A stretch of 61,861 nucleotides of DNA from Actinomyces oris (GCF_001937445.1 NZ_MSKS01000026.1:1-61861), one strand, 5' to 3'; shown: positions 34,469 through 42,565, counted from the first letter of the stretch. Notes: a model not told the origin generated them from the letters alone. Made by a program: numbers and translations.

Positions 34469-34603
34469 TGATCATTTTGCTGGAGAACGAACAATGACAA
34501 TGATCGTATGCTCTTCTACCGTTAGTGTCAACGGGTCGGAATTCCGGAGATCCGTTGATTCAATGCTAGAAAATCACTGTCTAGAAGAGTGATCGTACGA
34601 TCA
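34469..34603. promoter_or_regulatory. DeoR operator region of the VOC module
   Basis: TGATCATTTT (34469-34478) and CAATGATCGTATG (34498-34510) lie 29 bp apart start to start. The 14-bp perfect palindrome TGATCGTACGATCA is at 34590-34603. TATGCT (34507-34512) overlaps the second element and is the likely rightward -10. The same two-element layout and spacing recur upstream of the paralogous DeoR gene. Confidence 0.65.
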
Positions 34604-34650
34604 ACTCTGGTTGTCGACAGTGATTTCGCCTCGTCAGGAAAGGAACGATC

Positions 34651-35091
34651 ATGCCGCACCTCGACCACGTTGCCATCTGGGTCGCCGACCTCGATGACGC
34701 CCGCGACTTCTACTCCCACTGGTTCGACGGGCATGCCAACGGTCTCTATGAGAACCCGAGGACCGGCCTGCGCACCCACATCCTCCACTTCGCCGAGAGG
34801 CCCGCGGACGAGCGGGGAACCCGCCTGGAGATCATGACCCGTCCGGAGCTGGCCGAGGGGCGCGAGACCGCCGGGCTGGGGTGGGCTCATGTCTCCTTCG
34901 GCCTGCCGGGACGCGATGACGTCGACCGTCTGGCCTCGTACATGTCCGAGGCCGGCGTGCCGGTCGTCGACGGACCTCGCGAGACCGGCGACGGCTACTA
35001 TGAGGCCACCGTGCTCGACCCCGAGGGCAACCGTGTCGAGCTCGTTGCCTCGGACTACTCCGACGACGTCGCCCTGCGCCCGGCCTTCTGA
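34651..35091 (+). CDS. VOC-superfamily (glyoxalase/dioxygenase fold) protein
   Basis: A 146-residue single VOC module pair. It begins with LDHVAIWVADLDDARDFY (metal-ligand His) and ends with TVLDPEGNRVELVA (Glu ligand), which is typical of lactoylglutathione-lyase-like or dioxygenase proteins. LEIMTRPEL and GWAHVSFGLP mark the two metal positions in the middle. AGGAAAGGA precedes ATG 34651. It is controlled by the adjacent divergent DeoR regulator (inference). The reaction is not decidable from sequence. Confidence 0.85.
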   Translation: MPHLDHVAIWVADLDDARDFYSHWFDGHANGLYENPRTGLRTHILHFAERPADERGTRLEIMTRPELAEGRETAGLGWAHVSFGLPGRDDVDRLASYMSEAGVPVVDGPRETGDGYYEATVLDPEGNRVELVASDYSDDVALRPAF

Positions 35092-35161
35092 GGCGGACAG
35101 ACCACGAAAGCACTCGGTGATCCCCACCGGAGAGCTGAGTGGCCGCGTCTCTGTACGGTCG

Positions 35162-35935
35162 CTACACGTCGTGCACCTCGACGGACACGCCTGCCTCCTG
35201 CAGACTAGTCAGCGTCTCCGGGTCGATGTTGGTCGTCGTCAGCAGGGTGTCCAGGTCGCTCAGCGCACCGAAGCCGTAGGTGGACGAACGCGTCAGCTTG
35301 CGTGGCGGAGCCGGCATGAGACACCGGGATGATGAACCGATGATGGCCGCCTTGAGGACGGCGTCATGATCTTCGGTGCAGGTCAGGCCGCTTTGCGCTG
35401 AGACTGCGCAGGCGCCCAGGACGGCCACGTCGGCACGGAAACGGCGCACGGCGTCGACTGCGGTCGTCGTCAGCATCGCCAGCGTGTCGGTCTCGACGAT
35501 CCCCCCGGGGACAGTGACGACCGGGCCGGGTGCGGAGGCCAGTGTCGCAGCCGCCGACAGCGACAGGCACAGGACCCGGATGTCGCGCCCAACGAGGTTC
35601 TCAGCCACCATCTCGCAGGTAGTTCCGTTGTCGATGATGACGCTCTCCCCGTCATCAACGAGTGCTGCTGTGGCTCGGGCCAGCACCCTCTTGGCCCCCA
35701 GGTCCTCGCTGCGGCGCAGGGAGATCGGTTGGCTGGCCCCGCGTCGAGGCGCGCGCAGGGCGCCGCCATGAACGCGGGTAATCAGGCCTTCGTGAGCGAG
35801 CTCTGCCAGGTCGCGACGGATCGTCACCCCGGAGACGTCGGTGAGTCTCGACAGAGCGTTCACGCTCATGATCGTCGACGTGCTCAGGCTCTTGAGGATC
35901 TGACGCTGACGGCTGGTGGGGGAGAAGGTACTCAC
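35162..35935 (-). CDS. DeoR-family transcriptional regulator, copy 2
   Basis: A 257-residue paralogue of the regulator at 33,674-34,441, with matching blocks throughout: LSRLTDVSGVTIRRDLAEL, TRVHGGALRAPRRGA, IDNGTTCEMVAENL, and DVAVLGACAVSAQSGLT. The start is GTG 35935. A TAAAGT -10 (35944-35949, minus) lies 8 nt upstream and overlaps the TGATCACTTT operator, so it is probably leaderless and autorepressed. It diverges from the 58-residue small-protein gene. Confidence 0.9.
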   Translation of the reverse strand: MSTFSPTSRQRQILKSLSTSTIMSVNALSRLTDVSGVTIRRDLAELAHEGLITRVHGGALRAPRRGASQPISLRRSEDLGAKRVLARATAALVDDGESVIIDNGTTCEMVAENLVGRDIRVLCLSLSAAATLASAPGPVVTVPGGIVETDTLAMLTTTAVDAVRRFRADVAVLGACAVSAQSGLTCTEDHDAVLKAAIIGSSSRCLMPAPPRKLTRSSTYGFGALSDLDTLLTTTNIDPETLTSLQEAGVSVEVHDV

Positions 35936-35938
35936 GGA

Positions 35939-36064
35939 TGATCACTTTACGTCGAAATGAAGATTCTCAATGATCATATGGTCTCCTACAGTAGTGGGTG
36001 TCGAAAGAGATCGACACAGAACTCGTTGATACACCAGTGATTTACCAAGGAGATCATCATGATC
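35939..36064. promoter_or_regulatory. DeoR operator region of the small-protein module
   Basis: TGATCACTTT (35939-35948) and CAATGATCATATG (35968-35980) lie 29 bp apart start to start, exactly as in the other module. TATGGT (35977-35982) is the likely rightward -10. The inverted repeat GATCAT-C-ATGATC (36052-36064) overlaps the small gene's start codon, suggesting a third site that could also block translation or transcription. Confidence 0.65.
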
Positions 36065-36235
36065 GGAAATGCTCTCAACCGTGTTGCCAGTGCCGTCGAC
36101 GCCGCCTACTCCCGGTGGCTGGAGGATGTGCTGGGTCGCACTGCAGGACCTGCGGCAAGCTCCTACGCACAAGGCATTCAGGCCCTGATCAAGGGTGACT
36201 TCCGAGTCGATGACGCCGTGTCCCTGGCGGCCTGA
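36059..36235 (+). CDS. 58-residue small protein, unknown function, under DeoR-type control
   Basis: A small gene starting ATG 36059 with a strong AAGGAG 6 nt upstream and stopping at TGA 36233-36235. The product is predicted mostly helical: IGNALNRVASAVDAAYSRWL, then SSYAQGIQALIKG and a short acidic C-terminus. It has no cysteine, no membrane helix and no recognised family. Its promoter, leader and divergent DeoR regulator are related by duplication to the VOC module. The strong ribosome site and conserved control region support that it is real. Confidence 0.7.
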   Translation: MIGNALNRVASAVDAAYSRWLEDVLGRTAGPAASSYAQGIQALIKGDFRVDDAVSLAA

Positions 36236-36245
36236 GCGCGTCGAC

Positions 36246-37262
36246 TCAGTCCCAGGGCAGACCAACGAGCTTGCCCACGTGACGTCCCGAGGCCATGTCC
36301 TCGTGCGCCTGGGCGATGTCTGCCAGAGGGTAGGAGTGGACGGGCAGGAGATCGAGATCGCCTGACTCGATCCGGTCCAGGGTTCGCTGAAGCACCTCCG
36401 CTGGCAGGTCCTGGGCCTGGCCGGAGTAGGTGGTCAGGCGCACCCCGTTGGGGATCCAGTCCATCGGGTAGAAGTTGGGAATCGTCCACGAATCCGACAG
36501 CATCCCGCAGAAGCACACCGTTCCGTGAACCGCCGTCGCCGCCAGCGAGTCGCGCAGCGTCGGCACCCCGACCAGCTCAAGGACGGCGTGAACCCCACTC
36601 GGCTCTGCCTCGCGCAGCCGCGAGGCGACGGCGCCGTCATCCAGGAGCGCTGTGGCGCCTCGTGAGCGCAGCAGTTCCAGCCCGGCCTCACGGCGAGAGG
36701 TCGCATAGACCTGGCAGCCCATGTCGGCTGCGAGCGCGGCCGTGGCCAGCCCGAGTGCTGAGGTCCCCCCGCGTACGAGCAGACTCTGCCCCGGTTGGAG
36801 ATCCAGCCCCGTGGTGAGAGCCCCGTAGGCCGTCTGCAGCGTCTCCGGCACCGAGCCGATGACGTCCCACGGTAGAGCGGAGTGGAAGGTGATGATTTGC
36901 GTGCGCGGCACGACGACGTACTGGGCGTAGCCGCCGTCGAAGACCCGTCCCATCTCGCCCATCATCGTGACCGCCTGGGTGCCGGGTTCCAGCGTGCCCT
37001 CGGGGTCCAGGTCGATGACCCCGGAGGCCTCGATCCCCAGGACGCGAGGGAAGGTCATCCCCTCAGCCATGCCGTGCACGGAGTGGTACTCGCTGCGGTT
37101 GAGGCCGAAGGCCATGACCTTCAGGCGTACCCAGCCTTCCGGCGGAGTCGGCACCGGGAGCTCGACGACGCGGAGGTTGTCGATACTCCCCGGCTCGCTG
37201 AGTCGAGCCGCCATCATGGTTGGGGGAGTGGCAGGCATAGCAGTGTTGATCGGGCTTGGCAT
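36246..37262 (-). CDS. MDR-family NADPH:quinone oxidoreductase-like / alcohol dehydrogenase
   Basis: A 338-residue medium-chain dehydrogenase/reductase. The N-terminal GroES-like domain reads LKVMAFGLNRSEYH and then PRVLGIEASGVI. The Rossmann domain begins at LLVRGGTSALGLATAALA. The zinc-ligand Cys/His set of classical alcohol dehydrogenases is not evident, which fits the quinone-oxidoreductase branch. GGAGGT lies 6 nt before ATG 37262, which is chosen over upstream in-frame extensions that would overlap the osmoprotectant promoter. Substrate is unknown. Confidence 0.87.
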   Translation of the reverse strand: MPSPINTAMPATPPTMMAARLSEPGSIDNLRVVELPVPTPPEGWVRLKVMAFGLNRSEYHSVHGMAEGMTFPRVLGIEASGVIDLDPEGTLEPGTQAVTMMGEMGRVFDGGYAQYVVVPRTQIITFHSALPWDVIGSVPETLQTAYGALTTGLDLQPGQSLLVRGGTSALGLATAALAADMGCQVYATSRREAGLELLRSRGATALLDDGAVASRLREAEPSGVHAVLELVGVPTLRDSLAATAVHGTVCFCGMLSDSWTIPNFYPMDWIPNGVRLTTYSGQAQDLPAEVLQRTLDRIESGDLDLLPVHSYPLADIAQAHEDMASGRHVGKLVGLPWD

Positions 37263-37337
37263 GTTCGTACCTCCGGTGGGCAGATGGTGGCTCCCTGGGT
37301 GTTTGCTTGCAATCCTGCACCAATCATCTTGGGAAAG

Positions 37338-37368
37338 GCCGTCACCTGGCAGATCGGTAGGTGACGGC
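37338..37368. promoter_or_regulatory. 10-bp inverted repeat upstream of the opuC-type operon
   Basis: GCCGTCACCT / AGGTGACGGC with an 11-bp spacer, lying between the divergent MDR and ABC genes. It could be a regulator site or a leader hairpin of the ABC transcript; the sequence does not decide. Confidence 0.45.
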
Positions 37369-37437
37369 TGGTACGGTTGCGATACGACATCGGGACGCGC
37401 CGCCCCAGAGGCCATGAGAGGACACCCGGCACCCGCA

Positions 37438-38307
37438 ATGAGCAGCACCATTACCTTCGATGCCGTTACCAAGTCGTATCCGGCCGGGAGGGGCACCGAA
37501 TCAGGTTCTCCTGCCGTCGACTCCTTCACGGCCCGCATCGAGGCCGGCACCACCACTGTCCTGCTGGGATCGTCCGGCTGTGGCAAGACGACCCTGCTGC
37601 GCATGGTCAACCGCATGGTGGAGCCCTCCAGCGGACGGGTCCTCATCGATGACGAGGACGTCGCCACCCGCGATGCCGTGGCTCTGCGTCGCTCCATCGG
37701 CTACGTCATGCAGAACGCGGGGCTGCTGCCGCACCGGCGCGTCATCGACAACATCACCCTGGTCCCCAGTCTTCAAGGCGTAGGGCGCCATGAGTCCCGG
37801 CAGCGGGCGCTCGAGCTCATGGACATGCTGGGCCTTGACCGCGACCTGGCCGGGCGCTACCCCCACCAGCTCTCCGGCGGCCAGGCTCAGCGGGTCGGTG
37901 TGGCCCGGGCGCTGGCTGCCGACCCCGAGGTGCTCCTCATGGACGAGCCCTTCGGCGCCGTCGACCCGCTCGTGCGCCGCGACCTCCAGCGCGAGATGGT
38001 CCGCATCCAGGCCGAGCTGGGTAAGACCATCATCTTCGTCACCCACGACGTTGACGAGGCCCTGGCCCTGGGCGACGAGATCATCCTCCTGCGCGAAGGG
38101 GCCCAGGTCGCCCAGCGCGGCAGCGGCCCCCAGCTGATGGCCGACCCGGCCGACGACTTCGTCGCCCGCTTCCTCGGCCTCGACGACGCCGCCCGTCAGC
38201 TTCGGCTCACGGACGTCGCCGAGTCCCGGATCGTCCTGGACCGGGCCGGCCGCGCCGTCGGGCGCCTGGCCGACGAAGTCTCCACGGAGGCGGAGGAGCG
38301 GGCATGA
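37438..38307 (+). CDS. Glycine betaine/osmoprotectant ABC transporter ATP-binding protein (OpuCA/ProV-like)
   Basis: The ATPase of a type I importer for compatible solutes. In 289 residues Walker A is GSSGCGKT (44-51), Q-loop Q92, signature LSGGQ (145-149), Walker B LLMDEP with E170, and H203. The usual C-terminal CBS domains of OpuCA are absent; only about 60 residues follow the ATPase core, so ionic-strength sensing may sit elsewhere. ATG 37438 is chosen because the fold starts there; ATG 37414 is an alternative. It overlaps the first permease as ATGA (38304-38307). Confidence 0.9.
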   Translation: MSSTITFDAVTKSYPAGRGTESGSPAVDSFTARIEAGTTTVLLGSSGCGKTTLLRMVNRMVEPSSGRVLIDDEDVATRDAVALRRSIGYVMQNAGLLPHRRVIDNITLVPSLQGVGRHESRQRALELMDMLGLDRDLAGRYPHQLSGGQAQRVGVARALAADPEVLLMDEPFGAVDPLVRRDLQREMVRIQAELGKTIIFVTHDVDEALALGDEIILLREGAQVAQRGSGPQLMADPADDFVARFLGLDDAARQLRLTDVAESRIVLDRAGRAVGRLADEVSTEAEERA

Positions 38308-38984
38308 GCTGGGTCCTGGCCAACCTGCCCACCATCGCCGGGCACCTGCTGGCCCACCTTCTCCAGGCGGTTCCCGCGATCATCGCCTCCTTCGTCCTGG
38401 CGATCCCCATCGCCCGGCTGGCCCGCGTGGCCCGCCCGTTGCGCGCCGTGCTCGTGACCGGCTCCTCGCTGCTCTACGCCGTGCCGTCCCTCGCCCTGTT
38501 CGTCGTCCTTCCCATCATCCTGGCCACCGGCATCCGCGACCCGCTCAACGTCATCGTGGCCCTGACTCTCTACGGGCTGGCGCTCCTGGTGCCGGCCACC
38601 GCCGACGCGCTCGACGCCGTTGACGCCCGCGTCCTGGATGCCGCCACCGCCATGGGCATGGGGCGCCTGCGCTGCTTCCTCACCGTCGAGCTGCCGCTGG
38701 CGGGACCCGCCATCCTCACAGGCCTGCGCGTGGTGACGGTCTCGACGATCTCACTGACCACTGTCGGGGCGGTCCTCGGTGTGCGCAGTCTCGGCTGGCT
38801 GTTCACCGACGGCTTCCAGCGCGGCATCACTGCGGAGATCGTTACCGGCCTGGCGGCCACCGCGGCCCTGGCACTCGTCTTGGACGGGCTCGTCCTCGCG
38901 CTGGGGCGGCTGTGCCTGCCCTGGACCTGGAAGCGCGCCGAAGCCGGCGCAGCCGTCTCGCAGAACCAGGAGGGCACGGCGTGA
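38304..38984 (+). CDS. Osmoprotectant ABC transporter permease 1 (OpuCB-like)
   Basis: A 226-residue integral membrane permease of the BPD transporter family with about five or six helices. The EAA-loop region reads ALDAVDARVLDAATAMGMG, followed by VELPLAGPAILTGLRV, which contacts the ATPase. Translation is coupled on both sides: ATGA with the ATPase and GTGA (38981-38984) with the second permease. Confidence 0.9.
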   Translation: MSWVLANLPTIAGHLLAHLLQAVPAIIASFVLAIPIARLARVARPLRAVLVTGSSLLYAVPSLALFVVLPIILATGIRDPLNVIVALTLYGLALLVPATADALDAVDARVLDAATAMGMGRLRCFLTVELPLAGPAILTGLRVVTVSTISLTTVGAVLGVRSLGWLFTDGFQRGITAEIVTGLAATAALALVLDGLVLALGRLCLPWTWKRAEAGAAVSQNQEGTA

Positions 38985-39661
38985 GGTTCGTCCTGGCCGC
39001 ACTGGCCTACATCGCCGATCCCACTCACTGGAGCGGGGCCATGGGGGTCGGCCCACTGCTGGTCCAGCACGTCCTCTACTCCCTGGCCGGTGTCCTCATC
39101 GCCGCTCTTATCGGGGTCCCCGCCGGCTGGTGGGTGGGGCACACCGGACGCGGGCGCACCTGGGTGCAGCCGCTCAGCGGCGCGGCCCGCTCCCTGCCCA
39201 CCCTCGGCCTCATCACGCTGTTCGGCCTCGTGCTCGGGGTCGGCCTGAGCGCCCCCATGATCGCCTTCGTCATCCTGGCCCTGCCCAGTGTCCTGGCCGG
39301 AGCCATGAGCGGGGTGCGGGCAGCCTCCACCATGGCCGTCGACGGCGCCCGGGCCAGCGGCATGAGCGAGCTGCAGGTGCTGGGCCGGGTCGAGATCCCC
39401 CTGGGGGCGCCGCTGCTCGTCGGCGGGCTGCGCTCAGCCTGCCTCCAGGTCATCTCCACCGCCACACTGGCCGCCTACACCGGCGCCGGCGGGCTCGGCC
39501 GACTCATGTTCCTGGGCCTCAAGACCCAGGACTACGTCATGATGCTCGCCTCCGCGCTCCTGGTCATCGCCCTGGCCCTGGCCTCCGAGGCCGTCTTCGC
39601 CCTCATCCAGTGGGGGGTCACGCCCCCGGATGCCCGGCAGCACCGGAAGGAATCAGCATGA
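38981..39661 (+). CDS. Osmoprotectant ABC transporter permease 2 (OpuCD-like)
   Basis: A 226-residue permease paralogous to its neighbour. The ATPase-contact loop is GARASGMSELQVLGRVEIPL and the membrane helices are of OpuCD type (IGVPAGWWVGHTGRG, LPTLGLITLFGLVLGVG). GTG 38981 lies inside the previous stop (GTGA), and its own stop overlaps the binding-protein ATG (ATGA at 39658-39661), making a four-gene coupled operon. Confidence 0.9.
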   Translation: MRFVLAALAYIADPTHWSGAMGVGPLLVQHVLYSLAGVLIAALIGVPAGWWVGHTGRGRTWVQPLSGAARSLPTLGLITLFGLVLGVGLSAPMIAFVILALPSVLAGAMSGVRAASTMAVDGARASGMSELQVLGRVEIPLGAPLLVGGLRSACLQVISTATLAAYTGAGGLGRLMFLGLKTQDYVMMLASALLVIALALASEAVFALIQWGVTPPDARQHRKESA

Positions 39662-40644
39662 CCGCACCGTCCAACCCGCGCCCCGGCAAGCAGCTGACGC
39701 GACGCGGCCTGCTGGCCGGCATCGGCGCGACCACCGGCCTGCTCGCCCTGAGCGCCTGCTCCGACACCGACCCCTTCGCCGTCGACCAAGCCTCGGGGGG
39801 CTACTCCGGCGGCCCGATCATCATCGGCAGCCAGCAGTACTACTCCAACGAGATCATCGCCGAGCTCTACGCCCAGATGATGGAGAAGACGGGCCTGAGC
39901 GTCACCCGCCAGTACCAGATCGGCCAGCGGGAGGTCTACCTGCCCGAGCTCGAGGCCGGCAAGATCCACGTCATCCCCGAGTACGGCGGCAACCTGCTGG
40001 AGTACTACAGCAAAACCTCCGCCTCGGGCAGCCCCACCGCCGCGACCGCCTCCCGCACCGCCAGCGATACCGCCTCCATCCAGGATACCCTGCTGAGGAT
40101 CCTGCCGCACTCGCTGACCGTCCTGAACCCGGCCGAGGCGACGGACCAGGACTCCCTGACCGTCACCAAGGCCACCGCCCAGGCCCACTCCCTGACCTCC
40201 ATCGGCGACCTGGCCTCACTGGGGCGGCCCGTCACGATCGCCGCGAACTCGGAGTTCGCCACCCGTCCCTACGGTCCCAAGGGCCTCAAGGCCGTCTACG
40301 GCGTCGACGCCTCCGTCACGCCGGTGGAGGACTCCGGTGGGCCCCTGACCGTCAAGGCCCTCACCGACGGCACCGTCGACGTCGCCGACATCTACTCCTC
40401 CGATCCCGCCATCGGGGTCAAGGACCTCGTCATCCTCTCCGACCCCCAGATGCTGATCCTCCCGCAGAACGTCACCCCGCTGGTCTCCGCCTCACTGCCG
40501 GCCATCGCGGCCACCGCCATCAACCGGGTCTCGGCCCTGCTGACCCCCGACGAGCTGCGCTCCCTCAACCAGCGCTCCACCGGCGAGAAGCTCAGCTCCA
40601 AGACCATCGCCACCGACTGGCTCACCTCCAAGAAGCTGCTCTGA
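39658..40644 (+). CDS. Osmoprotectant ABC transporter substrate-binding lipoprotein (OpuCC/OsmX-like)
   Basis: A 328-residue extracytoplasmic receptor. The signal sequence includes a twin-arginine-like TRRGLLAG and a lipobox LSAC with lipidated C34. The mature part has the OpuAC/QAT fold pattern: SQQYYSNEIIAELYAQMMEK, then GQREVYLPELEAGKIHVIPEYGG, and TDGTVDVADIYSSDPAI. The aromatic residues of the ligand cage (several Tyr in these segments) fit a quaternary amine such as betaine, choline or carnitine. It completes the ATPase-permease-permease-receptor operon. Confidence 0.9.
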   Translation: MTAPSNPRPGKQLTRRGLLAGIGATTGLLALSACSDTDPFAVDQASGGYSGGPIIIGSQQYYSNEIIAELYAQMMEKTGLSVTRQYQIGQREVYLPELEAGKIHVIPEYGGNLLEYYSKTSASGSPTAATASRTASDTASIQDTLLRILPHSLTVLNPAEATDQDSLTVTKATAQAHSLTSIGDLASLGRPVTIAANSEFATRPYGPKGLKAVYGVDASVTPVEDSGGPLTVKALTDGTVDVADIYSSDPAIGVKDLVILSDPQMLILPQNVTPLVSASLPAIAATAINRVSALLTPDELRSLNQRSTGEKLSSKTIATDWLTSKKLL

Positions 40645-40711
40645 GCGACGAGAGGCCCGCGGTGCTCGGCGTGTCAGTGATGGCAGAGAGCGTGCGGACA
40701 ACCGCATGTGA

Positions 40712-40760
40712 TCTCTTGTATACAGTCACTCTCTTTTGGAAAGTGATTGTGTGTGAGAGA
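40712..40760. promoter_or_regulatory. Imperfect inverted repeat upstream of the NADP oxidoreductase gene
   Basis: The arms at 40712-40730 and 40742-40760 match at 14 of 19 positions around an 11-bp spacer, within an AT-rich promoter zone. It is a candidate site for the HxlR-family regulator encoded after the oxidoreductase (inference). Confidence 0.4.
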
Positions 40761-40799
40761 GTTTAGTTGTTCGTCCACCAACAACACTAAGGAGCTCTC

Positions 40800-41423
40800 A
40801 TGTCTGTCCCCTCTATCTCCGTCATCGGCGCCGGCAACATCGGATCGGCGGTCGCAGGTCTGGCGGTCAAGGCCGGTGCCAGCACTCAGGTCCTGGTGCG
40901 CGACACCTCCAAGGCCTCCAACCTCTCGGGCGTCGACGTGGCCGAGATCGGTTCGCCCCTGACCGGTGACATCGTCGTCCTCGCCCTGCCCTACGCCGCC
41001 ATTGACGACGTCATCGCCACCTACGGCGCGCAGGCCTTCGCCGGCAAGGTCGTCGTCGACCCGACCAACCCCCTTGACTTCACCACCCTCGACTCGCTCG
41101 TACCGGCCGGTAGCTCTGCGGCCGCCGAGCTCGCCGTGAGGCTCCCGGGCGCCCAGGTGGTCAAGGCCTTCAACACCGTCTTCGCCGCCGTCCTGGCGAG
41201 CGGCACCATCGGCGCTCGCCCGGCCACTGTCCTGGCCGCCTCCGACTCTGCGGAGGCCAAGACGAGCCTGCGCTCGTTCGTCGAGGCCGCCGGACTGACG
41301 TGGGCCGACGCCGGCGAGCTCAAGCGGGCGGAGCGTCTGGAGGCACTCGGGGCGCTGAACATCGCCCTGGGCGTCACGGAGCAGGTCGCTTGGACCGGGG
41401 GCCTCGCCGTCGTATCCGAGTAA
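40800..41423 (+). CDS. NADP(H)/F420-dependent oxidoreductase-like protein (Rossmann, FNO family)
   Basis: A 207-residue Rossmann-fold oxidoreductase of the F420-dependent NADP reductase-like group. It starts with SVIGAGNIGSAVAGLAVKAG, has ALPYAAIDDVI for the second nucleotide half, VVDPTNPLDF, and AFNTVFAAVL. Such proteins often act in redox or electrophile responses. AAGGAG precedes ATG 40800. The neighbour at 41,527 is an HxlR redox regulator, consistent with stress-inducible control. Whether it uses F420 or another acceptor is not determined. Confidence 0.82.
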   Translation: MSVPSISVIGAGNIGSAVAGLAVKAGASTQVLVRDTSKASNLSGVDVAEIGSPLTGDIVVLALPYAAIDDVIATYGAQAFAGKVVVDPTNPLDFTTLDSLVPAGSSAAAELAVRLPGAQVVKAFNTVFAAVLASGTIGARPATVLAASDSAEAKTSLRSFVEAAGLTWADAGELKRAERLEALGALNIALGVTEQVAWTGGLAVVSE

Positions 41424-41457
41424 GGCGCCCGGTTGGCAGGTAGCCTGTCGTCCGTGT

Positions 41458-41497
41458 CCGTCGTCGGTCGTCCATACTCGTGGGCGACCGACGACGG
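41458..41497 (+). terminator. Hairpin between the NADP oxidoreductase and hxlR-type genes
   Basis: 13-bp perfect stem CCGTCGTCGGTCG / CGACCGACGACGG with a 14-nt loop, 35 bp after the oxidoreductase stop. It may be a terminator or an attenuating hairpin, since the next gene is on the same strand. Confidence 0.6.
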
Positions 41498-41526
41498 GCT
41501 GATGACCAAGCACCTGAGGAGACAAT

Positions 41527-41934
41527 GTGGCTGATACCGAGCAGCCGACCGGCATGCAGAAGGCGGGGGAGATGGCGCCCAACCCCTATAACCGCAGCTG
41601 TCCTTCACGCCGTCTGCTCAAGTCGCTCGGCGACCTGTGGACCGTGCTCGTCGTCGGGGCGCTTCACGAAGCGGGCCAGCCACAGCGCTTCAAGGAGATA
41701 TCGACCCGCGTCGACGGTATCTCCACCAAGATGCTCACCCAGACCCTCAGGGGCCTTGAGCGCGATGGACTCATTGAGCGCCATCAGTACCCGGAGATCC
41801 CACCGCGAGTGACCTACGAGCTCACTGACTCAGGTAAGGGGCTGGCGGAGGCGCTCGCTCACGTTGAGGCCTGGGCCACCGAGCACCTCGGCGCTGTCAG
41901 CCAGGCCCGGGCGCGCTACGACGCCGACCACTGA
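41527..41934 (+). CDS. HxlR/MarR-like winged-helix redox regulator
   Basis: A 135-residue HxlR-family regulator. It has the characteristic NRSCPSRRLLKSLGDLWTVL, with C25 in the position of the redox-sensing cysteine of this family (for example YodB), and the wing FKEISTRVDGISTKMLTQTL. GTG 41527 is the start, with GAGGAGA upstream. It probably responds to quinones, diamide or aldehydes (family knowledge) and controls the oxidoreductase gene upstream (inference from the adjacent gene order and inverted repeat). Confidence 0.88.
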   Translation: MADTEQPTGMQKAGEMAPNPYNRSCPSRRLLKSLGDLWTVLVVGALHEAGQPQRFKEISTRVDGISTKMLTQTLRGLERDGLIERHQYPEIPPRVTYELTDSGKGLAEALAHVEAWATEHLGAVSQARARYDADH

Positions 41935-41974
41935 GTATCCGCTGAGACGCTCACCGAGGGCGTTTCGAGCGCGT

Positions 41975-42565
41975 CTACAGGTGCCGCCAGGTCTCCACGC
42001 GCCAGCGCGCGTCCCCGGACACAGGGCGCCACCGGCCCTGCGGGTCGGAGAGGGCCGGATCGATGGCCCACTGCTGAGTGCTGATCCCCGGCGCGCGCAC
42101 GAGCGCCGAGTCGGGCAGGCCGCGCTCGCGGGCCCGCTTACTGGCGTCCAGGTCCAGGACGCTGACGACGAGCACATCGGGCAGGCCATCAGCCAGCGCC
42201 TGCTCGTAGACGCTCCCGCCACCGATGACCCACAGGCGGGGCAGCCCCGCAGCATCCCCCTCACGAGGATCGTGCCCCAGCTCAGCGGCCAGGCCCCGCG
42301 CCGCCAGCGAGAGCCCCTCGCGCAGCGAGCCGGCGCGGATCGCCCCCTCGGCCCGCCAGGAGCGGTCACGGGTGAGAACCACATTGCGCCGCCCGGGCAG
42401 GGGCCCTCCCAGTGAGTCCCAGGTGGTGCGCCCCATGACCAGCCCGCAGCCCATGGTCGTGGCCTTGAAATGGGCGAAGTCCGCCGGCACGCGCCACAGC
42501 ATGCTGCCGTCGGCCCCCAGGGCGCCAGTGACGTCCTGGGCCCAGATCATCCCCAGGCCGCTCAT
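41975..42565 (-). CDS. folA: Dihydrofolate reductase
   Basis: Reduces dihydrofolate to tetrahydrofolate with NADPH in the cytosol. In 196 residues, [28 protein letters not shown] is the N-terminal substrate region (the catalytic acid is D29). [21 protein letters not shown] and [13 protein letters not shown] form the NADPH site. Its ATG overlaps the thyA stop (42562-42565), giving the classical thyA-folA coupling that recycles the dihydrofolate made by thymidylate synthase. It is somewhat longer than typical enzymes because of an insert near residues 75-110. Confidence 0.95.
   Translation of the reverse strand: MSGLGMIWAQDVTGALGADGSMLWRVPADFAHFKATTMGCGLVMGRTTWDSLGGPLPGRRNVVLTRDRSWRAEGAIRAGSLREGLSLAARGLAAELGHDPREGDAAGLPRLWVIGGGSVYEQALADGLPDVLVVSVLDLDASKRARERGLPDSALVRAPGISTQQWAIDPALSDPQGRWRPVSGDARWRVETWRHL

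Noticed and set aside
34164-34475. Alternative minus-strand frame overlapping the first DeoR gene
   Set aside because: The DeoR frame has the complete family sequence and a good ribosome site; the alternative is out of frame and lacks motifs.
36246-37697. N-terminally extended MDR oxidoreductase (483 residues)
   Set aside because: The extension overlaps the divergent osmoprotectant operon and lacks family similarity, while a strong GGAGGT precedes ATG 37262.
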